Below, piece after piece: positions 54,399-63,746 of a stretch of 64,000 nucleotides of DNA (the first letter of the stretch is position 1; the number at the start of each line of letters is the position of its first letter). The stretch covers positions 1-64,000 of the forward strand of contig MPDE01000001.1 in assembly GCA_001874335.1 (NCBI GenBank). Direction: 5' to 3'. The translations under genes were made by a program, and so were the position numbers. The DNA comes from Bacteroidetes bacterium MedPE-SWsnd-G2 (GTDB taxonomy: Bacteria; Bacteroidota; Bacteroidia; Flavobacteriales; Flavobacteriaceae). The notes under the pieces were generated by a model. The model was not told where the DNA came from, searched no databases, and saw nothing but the letters and a program-made list of their open reading frames with translations.

Positions 54399-55646
54399 CT
54401 ACTTTTTTAAAATTTCTTTTAATAGTAGCTCATAAGCTTTATTAACTGCCTTATTTATGACTTTAGTTCTGTGATTTCCAAATTGAAAAGTAAAAGCCTT
54501 ACGCTCCTCTTTAGAAACTATAGCTAAGCATACTGTACCAACCTCAGCATCACCATCCCCCTTGGTTGGACCGGCGTTACCAGTTGTACTTATTGCAAAG
54601 TCGCTTTTAAATAAATTTCTTGCGTTTTCAGCCATTTCTAAGGCCACTTCCTCACTAACCACAGAAAACTTATCAATTGTATCCTGAGACACCTTTAATA
54701 CATCTATTTTGGATTGTGTGGCATAACTCACAACACTTCCTTTAAAATATCGTGAGGCTCCAGGAATTGCTGTAAACCGTTCTGCAACTTTTCCACCCGT
54801 ACAACTTTCGGCAGTAGCAATAGTTAAATTCTCACTTACCAAAGCGTCAGCAAGCACTTCTTCTATTGATCCTTCATCTTCAAATCCTGTAAATATATCA
54901 TGAATTTGAGGCAGTAAAAGCTCCACCTGTTTATTGATTTCAGCCTCTATTTTGGCCTTATCAGTTCCTTTAGCCGTTAATCTCAATCTCACACGGCCCA
55001 AACTTGGCAAATAAGCCAACTTAATGTATGCTGGTAAATTATCTTCCCATTTTTCAATTCGGCTCGCCAAATTACTTTCACCTAAACCATAAGTAAGAAG
55101 AGTTTTATGCAAAATGTATGGAAAATGAAACTGTTCTTGAAGTTTAGGAATGACACAACCAGTAATTAAAGCTTTCATTTCAAAAGGCACTCCAGGTAAG
55201 GAAACAAATACCTTTCCATTCTTTTCCAACCACATACCAGGTGCACTGCCAACCTTATTCATTAACACTTGACATTTTGAAGGCACTAATGCTTGGTCTA
55301 TATTAACTTGTACCAATGGCTGTTTTACAAATGTTTCCCACAAATGTTTAATGTTTGCTAAAACAGATTCACTTTGCACCAAAGTATCATCAAAATACTC
55401 CGCTATTGTTTTTTTGGTAATATCATCCTTAGTAGGGCCTAATCCGCCGGTAAGAATAATGATATCGGCATTCTCTTCGGCTTCTGCCAAAGATTTTAAG
55501 ATATGCTCCTTATCATCTTGTACTGAGGTGATTTGATAAACAGAAACTCCAATTTTATTCAGAGCTTTACTTATAAATGCTGAATTGGTATCAACAATTT
55601 GTCCGATGAGAATTTCATCACCAATGGTAATTATTTCTGCAAACAT
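54399..55646 (-). CDS. cinA: CinA family protein (MoCF-like domain plus nicotinamide-nucleotide amidase domain)
   Basis: 415 aa. Residues 1-170 form the molybdopterin-binding-like part (IITIGDEILIGQIVDTNS, then GGLGPTKDDITKKT); residues about 255-412 form the CinA C-terminal (PncC) domain with TAESCTGGKVAERFTAIPG and STTGNAGP. The family is linked to NAD salvage by deamidating NMN and cleaving ADP-ribose; the competence link is historic. It overlaps the Hpt gene by one base (TAATG). Confidence 0.92.
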   Translation of the reverse strand: MFAEIITIGDEILIGQIVDTNSAFISKALNKIGVSVYQITSVQDDKEHILKSLAEAEENADIIILTGGLGPTKDDITKKTIAEYFDDTLVQSESVLANIKHLWETFVKQPLVQVNIDQALVPSKCQVLMNKVGSAPGMWLEKNGKVFVSLPGVPFEMKALITGCVIPKLQEQFHFPYILHKTLLTYGLGESNLASRIEKWEDNLPAYIKLAYLPSLGRVRLRLTAKGTDKAKIEAEINKQVELLLPQIHDIFTGFEDEGSIEEVLADALVSENLTIATAESCTGGKVAERFTAIPGASRYFKGSVVSYATQSKIDVLKVSQDTIDKFSVVSEEVALEMAENARNLFKSDFAISTTGNAGPTKGDGDAEVGTVCLAIVSKEERKAFTFQFGNHRTKVINKAVNKAYELLLKEILKK

Positions 55647-55987
55647 TATAAGCTAAAATCTGAGCGGATTTCAGCAGATGCATTTTCAACCGCTGTTAAG
55701 ACAATTTCCAATTTTTCAGAAATATCCATATCCTTTTTTTCAAATTTACCCCAATCTTGAACCTCTATTAAATCGGCTAAAACACCCAATTCAAAAAGAT
55801 CTATAGTTGGTTTCATTTTATGTGCCGCTTGGTAAGTGGTATAATAATCATTTAATGCCACAGCGTTTTTTAAGCGCTCTGCATCTTCTGGCACCTCTTC
55901 TAAAAAAGCAGCAGCCAAAGTTTCTATAAAATCCTGATCATTATCTGCCAATTCCCTAACACGATCTAATTTGTAGTATTGTTCCAT
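55646..55987 (-). CDS. Stand-alone Hpt phosphotransfer protein
   Basis: 113 aa. All-helical HPt domain with the phospho-accepting His56 in QAAHKMKPTIDLF, preceded by FLEEVPEDAERLKNAV. In phosphorelays such proteins pass phosphate between response regulators and hybrid kinases; no kinase or regulator is nearby. Its ATG follows the FAH gene with no gap, and it overlaps cinA by one base, so it is embedded in a metabolic operon. Partner unknown. Confidence 0.82.
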   Translation of the reverse strand: MEQYYKLDRVRELADNDQDFIETLAAAFLEEVPEDAERLKNAVALNDYYTTYQAAHKMKPTIDLFELGVLADLIEVQDWGKFEKKDMDISEKLEIVLTAVENASAEIRSDFSL

Positions 55988-56599
55988 TTATTTCACAGTT
56001 ACGGAAAACAATTCTTGCTCTCCAATAAATCCTTTTAATTTATCGTTTACATCTACTTTACCAACACCTGCTGGCGTACCCGTAAATATAACATCTCCTA
56101 TCTTTAGTGTAAAATATTTTGACACATATTCTATAATTTCATCAATTTTCCACAGCATTAAGCCTGTATTGCCTTTTTGAACCTCTTCATCGTTCTTTAA
56201 AAGACTAAAATCTAAATTATTAACATCTGTTATCTCACTTTTATCTATCCAATTACCTACAACCGCCGCTCCATCAAAGGCTTTTGCTTTTTCCCAAGGC
56301 AATCCTTTAGATTTTAACTCAGATTGCAAATCTCTTGCTGTAAAATCAATTCCTACACTTATCTGGTTGTAATATTTATGTGCAAATTTTTTATCAATGT
56401 GTTTTCCAACGCGATTTATTTTCACTAAAACCTCAATCTCATGGTGCACATTGCTTGAAAAATCAGGAATAAAAAACGGTTGTTTTTTTAATAATATAGC
56501 TGTGTCTGGTTTAAGAAAAATTACAGGGTCTGAAGGTTTTTCATTTTCTAACTCTTCAATATGCGCTGCATAATTTCTACCTATACAAATAAGTTTCAT
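55988..56599 (-). CDS. Fumarylacetoacetate hydrolase family protein
   Basis: 203 aa, single-domain FAH fold. KLICIGRNYAAHIEELENE starts the domain; metal ligands are in HHEIEVLVKI (Glu-x-Glu), GIDFTARDLQS and the Lys/Gly loop KGLPWEKAKAFDGAA; FTGTPAGVG closes the site. Members include oxaloacetate decarboxylases and acylpyruvases; the substrate cannot be resolved here. It lies between the exonuclease (3 bp) and the Hpt gene (0 bp). Confidence 0.88.
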   Translation of the reverse strand: MKLICIGRNYAAHIEELENEKPSDPVIFLKPDTAILLKKQPFFIPDFSSNVHHEIEVLVKINRVGKHIDKKFAHKYYNQISVGIDFTARDLQSELKSKGLPWEKAKAFDGAAVVGNWIDKSEITDVNNLDFSLLKNDEEVQKGNTGLMLWKIDEIIEYVSKYFTLKIGDVIFTGTPAGVGKVDVNDKLKGFIGEQELFSVTVK

Positions 56600-56602
56600 A
56601 GG

Positions 56603-57379
56603 CTATTGCAGTTTATTATTGAAGCTACGTAATTTGATTGCCGAAAGCACCTTCTTAGTATACAGTGGAAAATCTGCGTTTAACAACCATCCAAAATATC
56701 CTGGCTCTTTCTCTAATACTTCAACCACTTTTTTTCCTTTATGTTTTCCAAAAGAAAAGCATTCTTCTCCATCTTTATCAAATGAGATAAATCCTGCAAA
56801 GTCAGCAAATTTACGTTGTGTACTAAACTCGGCTAAAAATTTCATATTATTTTCTAAATCGTCATAACGATCTACTTGCGCTTTTAAAACCTCAAACGTT
56901 GCATTGGTATCTGCCTCTGCACTATGTGCCCCTTCCAAGTCTTTATCACAATAGAACTTATAAGCAGCAGTAAGTGTTCGTTTTTCCATTTTATGAAATA
57001 TAGTTTGCACATCTACAGCAACTCTATTTTTCATATCAAAATCGATATCTGCACGCAACATTTCTTCTGCCAATAAAGGAATATCAAACCTATTAGAATT
57101 AAATCCGCCTAAATCGGCATCTTTAATCATGTTTTGAATATCTTTTGCTATGCCTTTAAACGTAGGCTCATTAGCGACTTTCTCATCAGAGATACCATGA
57201 ATAGCGGTAACTTCTGGTGGTATAGGCATTTCTGGATTTACTAACCAAGTTTTACTTTCTTGGGTACCATTAGGAAACACTTTAAGTATAGAAATTTCGA
57301 CCACGCGGTCTTTGGATATATTAATACCTGTTGTTTCTAAGTCGAAAAAACAAATAGGTTTAGAAAGGTTAAGATTCAT
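56603..57379 (-). CDS. DnaQ-like 3'-5' exonuclease with C-terminal DUF3820-like domain
   Basis: 258 aa. DEDDh exonuclease: D13 and E15 in FFDLETTG, then AIHGISDEKV, GFNSNRFDIPLL and HSAEADTNA (His and Asp). Residues about 190-245 (CFSFGKHKGKKVVEVLEKEP, then GYFGWLL, FPLYTKKVL) resemble the free DUF3820 protein at 40592-40819. It probably trims DNA or RNA ends; the extra domain may tether it. A TATCTTTG element lies 17 bp upstream. Confidence 0.88.
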   Translation of the reverse strand: MNLNLSKPICFFDLETTGINISKDRVVEISILKVFPNGTQESKTWLVNPEMPIPPEVTAIHGISDEKVANEPTFKGIAKDIQNMIKDADLGGFNSNRFDIPLLAEEMLRADIDFDMKNRVAVDVQTIFHKMEKRTLTAAYKFYCDKDLEGAHSAEADTNATFEVLKAQVDRYDDLENNMKFLAEFSTQRKFADFAGFISFDKDGEECFSFGKHKGKKVVEVLEKEPGYFGWLLNADFPLYTKKVLSAIKLRSFNNKLQ

Positions 57380-57395
57380 TCCGAAATATTTTGCA

Positions 57396-57403
57396 CAAAG
57401 ATA
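57396..57403 (-). promoter_or_regulatory. -7 element upstream of the exonuclease operon
   Basis: TATCTTTG on the minus strand, 17-24 bp before the ATG and directly after the E2 terminator. No upstream TTG at ideal spacing. Confidence 0.5.
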
Positions 57404-57412
57404 GTTAGAAAA

Positions 57413-57443
57413 TAAAAAGCCTTAACACAAGTTAAAGCTTTTT
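57413..57443 (-). terminator. Terminator after the E2 gene
   Basis: Minus strand AAAAAGCTTTAAC, loop TTGT, GTTAAGGCTTTTT: a 13-bp stem with one mismatch, then T. It lies 23 bp past the stop at 57467. Confidence 0.75.
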
Positions 57444-57466
57444 ACAATATTATATATATTTTAAAA

Positions 57467-58777
57467 TTAGATTTCTCTATTCATATCCCAAGACTCTAGA
57501 TATTCTTTTACAGCCTTTACAAATTGTCCACCTAACGCTCCGTTTACAACACGGTGATCATAAGAATGAGATAAGAACATTCTATATCTGATTCCGATAA
57601 AATCACCATCAGGAGTTTCAACAACTGCAGGCACTTTTCTAATAGCTCCTAAAGCTAATATCCCTACCTGTGGTTGGTTAATAATTGGCGTTCCCATTAT
57701 ACTACCAAATGTTCCAACATTGGTTACGGTATAAGTACCACCTTGTATATCGTCTGGTTTTAATTTGTTCTCTCTTGCACGAGTTGCCAAATCGTTTACT
57801 TGCTTAGTCATCCCAACCAAGTTTAATTGATCTGCATTTTTTATAACCGGTACAATTAAGTTACCATCTGGTAAAGCAGCCGCCATACCAAGATTTATAT
57901 TTTTCTTTTTTACAATCGTATCTCCTTGTAACGAAATATTCATCATAGGGAAATCACGTAATGCTTTAGCAATTGCTTCCATAAAAATTGGAGTAAAGGT
58001 TAAGTTTTCACCCTCACGCTTTGCAAATGCATCTTTCTTCTTTTTTCTCCAATTCCAGATATTCGTAACATCTGCTTCTATAAAACTCTGAACGTGAGCT
58101 GAAGTTTGAACAGACTCAACCATATGATGCGCAATTAATTTACCCATCCTTGTCATCTCGATCACTTCATCTTCTCCAGAACTAATTACAGGCGCAGATA
58201 CCTGAGCTTTTTTAACTGCAGGAGCAGCAACTTCTACTTTTGGTGCTGAAACTGGAGCTTTTGCTCTGCCACCTTCAATATAAGATAAGATATCGTTTTT
58301 AGTAACTCTACCTTTTTGTCCAGTTCCTACAAGAGCGTCTAACTCTTCTTGAGAAACCCCTTCTGCTTTTGCTATATTTTTTACTAAAGGAGAGTAAAAC
58401 CTATCTTCTGAAGAAGCAATGGCTTCTGTTGTCGATTTCGCTTCTTCTATAGATTTAGATATTTCTTGAACAGCAGGAGTCGTTTCGGCCTTAGACTCTT
58501 CTGCTACTGGTGCAGCAACGTCTCCGCTTCCTTCTCCCTCTGTTTCTATAATTGCAATTGTTTGTCCAACTTGAACAACATCGTCAGTATTAAATAAAAT
58601 TTCAACTAGCACACCGTCTACTTCACTTGGAACTTCACTATCCACTTTATCTGTAGCGATTTCTAGAACTGCTTCATCTGCTTCGATGGTATCTCCAACT
58701 TCTTTTAGCCAAGATGTAATTGTTGCCTCAGCAACACTCTCTCCCATTTTAGGAAGTTTTAGTTCAAATTTTGCCAT
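57467..58777 (-). CDS. 2-oxoacid dehydrogenase E2 (dihydrolipoamide acyltransferase)
   Basis: Core of a 2-oxoacid dehydrogenase complex; moves the acyl group from lipoyl to CoA. 436 aa: lipoyl domain 1-80 with the lipoylated K44 in EIATDKVDSEVP, a Ala/Pro/Glu linker, E1/E3-binding domain at about 131-170 (YSPLVKNIAKAEGVS, GRVTKNDILSYI), and the catalytic domain 205-436 with SHSYDHRVVNGALGG (active-site His and Asp). The substrate specificity (branched-chain, pyruvate or oxoglutarate) is unclear; DKVDSEVPSE is usual for the branched-chain-type E2 of this phylum. The E1/E3 genes are not in the window. Confidence 0.9.
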   Translation of the reverse strand: MAKFELKLPKMGESVAEATITSWLKEVGDTIEADEAVLEIATDKVDSEVPSEVDGVLVEILFNTDDVVQVGQTIAIIETEGEGSGDVAAPVAEESKAETTPAVQEISKSIEEAKSTTEAIASSEDRFYSPLVKNIAKAEGVSQEELDALVGTGQKGRVTKNDILSYIEGGRAKAPVSAPKVEVAAPAVKKAQVSAPVISSGEDEVIEMTRMGKLIAHHMVESVQTSAHVQSFIEADVTNIWNWRKKKKDAFAKREGENLTFTPIFMEAIAKALRDFPMMNISLQGDTIVKKKNINLGMAAALPDGNLIVPVIKNADQLNLVGMTKQVNDLATRARENKLKPDDIQGGTYTVTNVGTFGSIMGTPIINQPQVGILALGAIRKVPAVVETPDGDFIGIRYRMFLSHSYDHRVVNGALGGQFVKAVKEYLESWDMNREI

Positions 58778-58814
58778 ATCGTTAATTCAACTGTAGTTTT
58801 TTGGTTTGTGCCTG

Positions 58815-58822
58815 CAAAATTA
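58815..58822 (-). promoter_or_regulatory. -7 element of the E2 gene
   Basis: TAATTTTG, 38 bp before the ATG. No TTG at ideal spacing. Confidence 0.4.
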
Positions 58823-58857
58823 ATAAATAATCCTTTATTTCTTTGCATTTTCAGCAA

Positions 58858-59961
58858 CTAATTATTCAATTTAAACAGAACTTGCCCTCTACTTTTAGAG
58901 CTGTTACTCCCTATTAAAAACGGAGCTTCTTCTGGGATAAATTTAAAAGTAAGATTTAGCTTTTTATCCACATCATTCATAAATAAAATGGCTTCCTTAT
59001 ATGACAGGTAATCCATATCAAAAACAACTTCTGTATTCGACTCTAAAACAAGTTCACTCAAACTTTTAGAATAAGTGACCGGCCCAGAGAATTTAAAATT
59101 AAAAGATTTATCAGAAATAACGACGGTTTTATTTGGCAATACCTCATCTCCCGATTCCCCTTTAACCATTACAGCTCCAATTTTTGTTCCTAACCAAATG
59201 AGACTATCTAAAACCTTATTGTTTTTAAAGTGCTTTTTATAGAAAATATGCATTGCCCCAAAGAATCGTTGAGCATATTGTTTATCTTTTAAAGTGCTTT
59301 CGCCCTTAAAATGAACTATTGCTGTCTCACCAAAGTAATAATTCTGATATCCATTTTTAATTACGCGGTAAGACAAATCGATATCTTCACCATACATAAA
59401 GTAATCTTCATCAAATCCGCCAACCTCGTCATACACCTCTTTTTTGACCATCATAAAAGCTCCTACAAGAACATCAGTATACCCTATTTCGTTTGCTTGT
59501 AGACTATTTACATAATACCCTTTAGTATTACCAAGTAACTTTTTTATGGCGATTTTTGGTTTAGGCACATTGCGTTTACTTTCGGGCAGAAAACGGCCCA
59601 AACCATCAATTAACTTACAACCAACAATACCTACATTTGGCTTATCAGCCATGAATTTCAAAACACTTTTAAAGGTGTTTTCTTCAACTACAGTGTCAGG
59701 GTTTAAAATGCAAACATACGCTCCTTTGGCCTGAGCTACTGCTATATTATTTCCTTTTGAAAATCCAAAATTTTGAGTATTCGCTATTAAATGAACTTCG
59801 GGGAATTTATCCTCTACCATTTGACAACTACCATCAGATGACTTGTTATCAACAACAATAATTTCGGCATCTATTTGCTTTAATGCATTAGTTACACTTT
59901 TTAGGCATAATTCTAAAAAATGCTCGACATTATAATTTAATATGACAACGGATAACTGCAA
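58858..59961 (-). CDS. Family 2 glycosyltransferase, rhamnosyltransferase-like (WbbL group)
   Basis: 367 aa. GT-A domain: SVVILNYNVEHFLELCLKSV start, VVDNKSSDGS, NFGFSKGNNIAVAQA, LNPDTVVEE (metal motif) and YFMYGEDIDLSYRVIKNGY with the catalytic Glu-Asp. The last 110 residues lack known motifs and contain a GPVTYSKSLSEL region; this extension may be a second domain. The gene stands apart from the polysaccharide locus at the left, downstream of recR. Acceptor unknown. Confidence 0.85.
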   Translation of the reverse strand: MQLSVVILNYNVEHFLELCLKSVTNALKQIDAEIIVVDNKSSDGSCQMVEDKFPEVHLIANTQNFGFSKGNNIAVAQAKGAYVCILNPDTVVEENTFKSVLKFMADKPNVGIVGCKLIDGLGRFLPESKRNVPKPKIAIKKLLGNTKGYYVNSLQANEIGYTDVLVGAFMMVKKEVYDEVGGFDEDYFMYGEDIDLSYRVIKNGYQNYYFGETAIVHFKGESTLKDKQYAQRFFGAMHIFYKKHFKNNKVLDSLIWLGTKIGAVMVKGESGDEVLPNKTVVISDKSFNFKFSGPVTYSKSLSELVLESNTEVVFDMDYLSYKEAILFMNDVDKKLNLTFKFIPEEAPFLIGSNSSKSRGQVLFKLNN

Positions 59962-59970
59962 CTAAGGTTT

Positions 59971-60588
59971 CTACGATTTTAATGATGATTCAAAAGGTAT
60001 TCTATTAAGGATACTTCGACCCAAGGTAATTTCATCTGTATATTCAAGTTCATTACCTACCGAAATTCCTCGCGCAATGGTTGATGTTTCTACCTGGTAG
60101 CCTTGTAATTGTTTATAAATGTAAAAATTAGTGGTATCACCTTCCATCGTTGGACTAAGTGCAAAAATCAATTCCTTTACGCCGCCTTCTTTTACCTTTA
60201 ACACCAAACTTTCAATGAACAAATCGGCAGGACCAATGCCATCCATAGGAGAAATTTTACCGCCTAAAACATGATACAAGCCTTTAAATGAGCTTGTGTT
60301 TTCGATAGCCATTACATCTCTAACATCTTCAACCACGCAAATAAGAGTTTCATCTCTATGCGGATTTGAACATATCTCACAGATATCGATATCACTAATG
60401 TTATGACAGTTTTTACAAAACTTAATATCTTGCCTCATAGTTTTCAAAGCATCTGCCAATTGAAACGTTTGCGCTTCAGGCTGTCTAAGCATATGAAGCA
60501 CCAAACGTAACGCTGTACGCTTACCAATACCTGGCAATTGTGACATCTCGTTTACTGCTCGTTCTAAAAGTTTTGAAGAGAATTCCAT
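59971..60588 (-). CDS. recR: Recombination mediator protein RecR
   Basis: Loads RecA at gaps with RecF/RecO. 205 aa: helix-hairpin-helix [16 protein letters not shown], four-Cys zinc finger [16 protein letters not shown] (about 57-72), Toprim [15 protein letters not shown], and the Walker-like C-terminal [19 protein letters not shown]. Full length. TAAATTCG, a near match to the -7 consensus, ends five bases before the ATG. Confidence 0.96.
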   Translation of the reverse strand: MEFSSKLLERAVNEMSQLPGIGKRTALRLVLHMLRQPEAQTFQLADALKTMRQDIKFCKNCHNISDIDICEICSNPHRDETLICVVEDVRDVMAIENTSSFKGLYHVLGGKISPMDGIGPADLFIESLVLKVKEGGVKELIFALSPTMEGDTTNFYIYKQLQGYQVETSTIARGISVGNELEYTDEITLGRSILNRIPFESSLKS

Positions 60589-60633
60589 TGCTGCGAATTT
60601 AGTATAATTTATTTACTAAAGCTGTATAAAAAC

Positions 60634-60674
60634 AAAAGCGCATTTTTAAGTAATCACTCAAAAATGCGCTTTTT
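60634..60674 (-). terminator. Terminator after the T9SS propeller gene
   Basis: AAAAGCGCATTTTT and AAAAATGCGCTTTT pair perfectly over a 13-base loop; T-run on the minus strand. It lies 18 bp past the stop at 60692. Confidence 0.85.
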
Positions 60675-60691
60675 AATTCTGTATTAATCCT

Positions 60692-63667
60692 TTATCTCAC
60701 GATAAGTTTTTTAGTTACAAAACCTGTAACTGTATTCAACCTCACGATATAAAGTCCGGTAGATAAATTTGAAATATCGGCTCTAAATCCATTTTGTAAA
60801 TTTTGAGATTTTGTGAAATACATAAGTTTCCCCAATTGATCATAAATTTTAATAGTCACATCATCCGATTTGTTCCAGTTAAAATTCAACTCATTATTTG
60901 CAGGGTTAGGATACATATTAAGACCTTCAAACACTAAATCATCCACACCTAAAGTAGTACTATATAAATCAGAACTCCATAAACCACGACCATAAGTAGC
61001 GGCATAAATTTTATTGTTAACTGTATTTATTTCTAATTCGTTAATGATAACATTTGGTAAATTGTTTGAAAACTCTAACCAAGTATTAGTATTATTATCA
61101 TCCGTGTAATAGACACCATAGTTCATCCCAACATATAATCCATTAGAACCGTTATCATGCCAAACCACAGCCAATGCACTAAAATTAGGTAAATCGTAGG
61201 TATAAGGTAACCAAGTTAAACCTCCGTTTGAAGACACATATACCTTATCTGCACTTGTTGTTGCAACAGCAACCTTATTCGGATCATTTGGATGAATTGC
61301 AATAGAATTGATACTACCAGAAATTCCAGTATTTATTTGTGTCCAATTGGTAATACCACCATTAGTTGTTTTATATAACGAACCACCAATTGCAGCATAC
61401 ATTACACTACTATTTGAATTGGCAATTTTTAAATGATTTAAATTACCACCAAAATTTTGTGATATTGAAGTCCATCCATTTCCGCCATTGGTAGATTTAT
61501 AAACTTCGTCATATCCCACATAAATGGTATTTACGGCTGTTGGATCTTGTTCAAAAGGCGTAACCCAGTTGCCTGACTTCCCATCAGGACTACCAATGCC
61601 ATAGCTATAAGCTCCCGAGTTGGTCGACTTATACATACCTCCAAACTGCACCATTCCATAAATTGTTGAGGTATTTGTTTTATCCACAAAGGTCTCCATA
61701 CCGTCTGCTCCTAACCAATCTGTCCAATCTCCAGACCCATCCATTATAGACGTTCCGTTGTCTTGAGACCCACCAGTTACCACAACCGGATCGGATTGAC
61801 TAATTCCTATTTTATAAAATTGTCTAATCCCTAGCCCTTGAGTTAAATCTGTATAATAATTTGAATTAAGAAAGTCTGGTGTGTTGGCAACAAAAATACC
61901 CCCATCAGAACCTACAAACAGCTTGTTATCATTAAAAATCAATATATCTACATCGGCATGGCAATACCCAATATTTTGGCTATTGGCATTGTTTGGTGTC
62001 CATTGAGAACTGATTGTAAAGGATGCTCCACCATTAGAAGACTTCCATGTATTTACTCCTGCAATATGAACTTCATTGATATCTGTTGGATCAATTGCAA
62101 TATCCATATCTCTTGGTGCCTGTCCACTTGTATCATCAGCATTAGAGCTATATCCAAAATAATTATTAGAACCATGGTCTAACTTTTCAAATGTCATACC
62201 ACCATCTAAAGATTTATGTAATCCACCAAAAAGACCTCCTTGAGCTTCCAAAACATAAATAATTTCAGGATCAGCAATTGAAACACCTATCATTTTAGGT
62301 CCTGATCCAAAACTATCGGAGCTTGCATTTTCGAAGTCTTCAGAAAATACCGTTCCCAAGGTTGGGTCATCAATTGTTATTTCATCAATATTTACACCTC
62401 GACCGTAATTACTTGTTGCTTCGAATGCAATGTAATAGGTACTATTTGCATCTGGCAATGCAATGGATTCATAATTCCAAACCGTTACTTCATCAGTATA
62501 ATTTGCTAATTCTGTCCAACTTCCATTTTCTGAAGTCTTATAGAGCACTCTTAATTCATCTATATCACCAGCCCATTGTACTTGGGCATGTGCAAAATTT
62601 AAAGTAGGGTTAGTTGCTCCAGTTAAATCTATTTCGGCCGAAACCAATCGGGTTGTTGGTTGTGAAAAATTACCAATATAATACCATCCCATAGAAGTTC
62701 CTGCATATGGTGAAATTGTACCGTTTTGGTTTGAACTTGAAACCGACCAATCTGTATTACCAGACACATAATCTCTATCCCAATTTGATAATGATTGAGG
62801 TGTGTTAAATGTTAACCCTCCATCCAATGACATAAAAAATGACGCGCCAGTGGCAAATACAATACTCGGATCTCCCGCTTTAAACTCGATATCATAACCA
62901 TCTGAGGCACTAGCATGAATTGTTTCCCATGTTTCACCTCCATCAAATGATTTAAATAATCCGCCGTTTTGCGCTGAACAAAACATGGTATTTGAATTGG
63001 TAGGGTGAATTAAAATTTTATTTACCGATCCACTTCCAACATCTGCTAAAACATTCCAAGTTGCACCAGCATCTGTAGATTTAAAAATAACCCCAGAATT
63101 TGCTCCCCAGAAATAAGTTTGACTATCACTAGGATCAATTGCTAATGAACTTACAACTAAGTTTGAAAGGTTATCTGTTAATACTTCCCAAGAAGAACCT
63201 CCATTTAACGATTTCCATACTCCTCCTGTATTTGCTCCTACAATTAAATGATTTGAATCCTCACTATCAAAAGCTATAGAAGTAATTCGACCAACACCAG
63301 GATTCCAACCAGAAGTTGCATTCCAAGATTCTGGACCATGTTCTGTCCAAGTCCCAACTGTTGTGCGTTCTGCAAATCCTATCTCATTATTTTGATAATT
63401 GTTATAATCTTCTAAAGCATTTAAATAAAACTCTGGAGATTCTAACATACCATCTTCATTCATGGTTCTAAGCGCCATATATTCCCAACGCTTATAAGGT
63501 TTATAACCTTTACCGCGTTCTGTACCAAAAGTTTCGAAATAGATTTGAGCTTCTTCTCTAATCTCTTCAACCGTGTAGGTTCCGGATGCGATCATTTGCT
63601 TATATTGCTGTCCCCAAGAATTGCAGACAAACATTAACAAAGCTACCGCCAAGTAATTTCTATTCAT
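60692..63667 (-). CDS. Large secreted beta-propeller (VPS10/BNR-type) protein with T9SS sorting domain
   Basis: 991 aa. Signal peptide 1-19 (ending NSWG). Numerous Asp-box/BNR-like strands, for example SLNGGSSWEVL, STDAGATWNVL, SFDGGETWETI, SLDGGMTFEKL and SSNGGLTWLPY, indicate one or two multi-bladed propellers of the sialidase/VPS10 superfamily. An insertion at about 295-455 looks like a jelly-roll (choice-of-anchor/MAM-like) module with DRDYVSGNTDWSV and GVNIDEITIDDP. C-terminal 75 residues (MYPNPANNELNFNWN ... FVTKKLIVR) are a type A T9SS domain. No catalytic Asp/Glu/Tyr set of a sialidase was recognised, so binding is more likely than hydrolysis. Confidence 0.88.
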   Translation of the reverse strand: MNRNYLAVALLMFVCNSWGQQYKQMIASGTYTVEEIREEAQIYFETFGTERGKGYKPYKRWEYMALRTMNEDGMLESPEFYLNALEDYNNYQNNEIGFAERTTVGTWTEHGPESWNATSGWNPGVGRITSIAFDSEDSNHLIVGANTGGVWKSLNGGSSWEVLTDNLSNLVVSSLAIDPSDSQTYFWGANSGVIFKSTDAGATWNVLADVGSGSVNKILIHPTNSNTMFCSAQNGGLFKSFDGGETWETIHASASDGYDIEFKAGDPSIVFATGASFFMSLDGGLTFNTPQSLSNWDRDYVSGNTDWSVSSSNQNGTISPYAGTSMGWYYIGNFSQPTTRLVSAEIDLTGATNPTLNFAHAQVQWAGDIDELRVLYKTSENGSWTELANYTDEVTVWNYESIALPDANSTYYIAFEATSNYGRGVNIDEITIDDPTLGTVFSEDFENASSDSFGSGPKMIGVSIADPEIIYVLEAQGGLFGGLHKSLDGGMTFEKLDHGSNNYFGYSSNADDTSGQAPRDMDIAIDPTDINEVHIAGVNTWKSSNGGASFTISSQWTPNNANSQNIGYCHADVDILIFNDNKLFVGSDGGIFVANTPDFLNSNYYTDLTQGLGIRQFYKIGISQSDPVVVTGGSQDNGTSIMDGSGDWTDWLGADGMETFVDKTNTSTIYGMVQFGGMYKSTNSGAYSYGIGSPDGKSGNWVTPFEQDPTAVNTIYVGYDEVYKSTNGGNGWTSISQNFGGNLNHLKIANSNSSVMYAAIGGSLYKTTNGGITNWTQINTGISGSINSIAIHPNDPNKVAVATTSADKVYVSSNGGLTWLPYTYDLPNFSALAVVWHDNGSNGLYVGMNYGVYYTDDNNTNTWLEFSNNLPNVIINELEINTVNNKIYAATYGRGLWSSDLYSTTLGVDDLVFEGLNMYPNPANNELNFNWNKSDDVTIKIYDQLGKLMYFTKSQNLQNGFRADISNLSTGLYIVRLNTVTGFVTKKLIVR

Positions 63668-63700
63668 ATAAAATAGTTATTATTGCTATTATTTTTTTGT

Positions 63701-63708
63701 CAAAAATA
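63701..63708 (-). promoter_or_regulatory. -7 element of the T9SS propeller gene
   Basis: TATTTTTG on the minus strand, 34-41 bp before the ATG at 63667. No TTG at ideal spacing. Confidence 0.4.
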
Positions 63709-63746
63709 AAATATATTCACCATAAACCTATTAATTTCAGAAATTT

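Noticed and set aside
62323-62607. 94-aa plus-strand ORF inside the T9SS propeller gene
   Set aside because: Antisense shadow with His/Leu/Tyr-rich composition and no recognisable domain.
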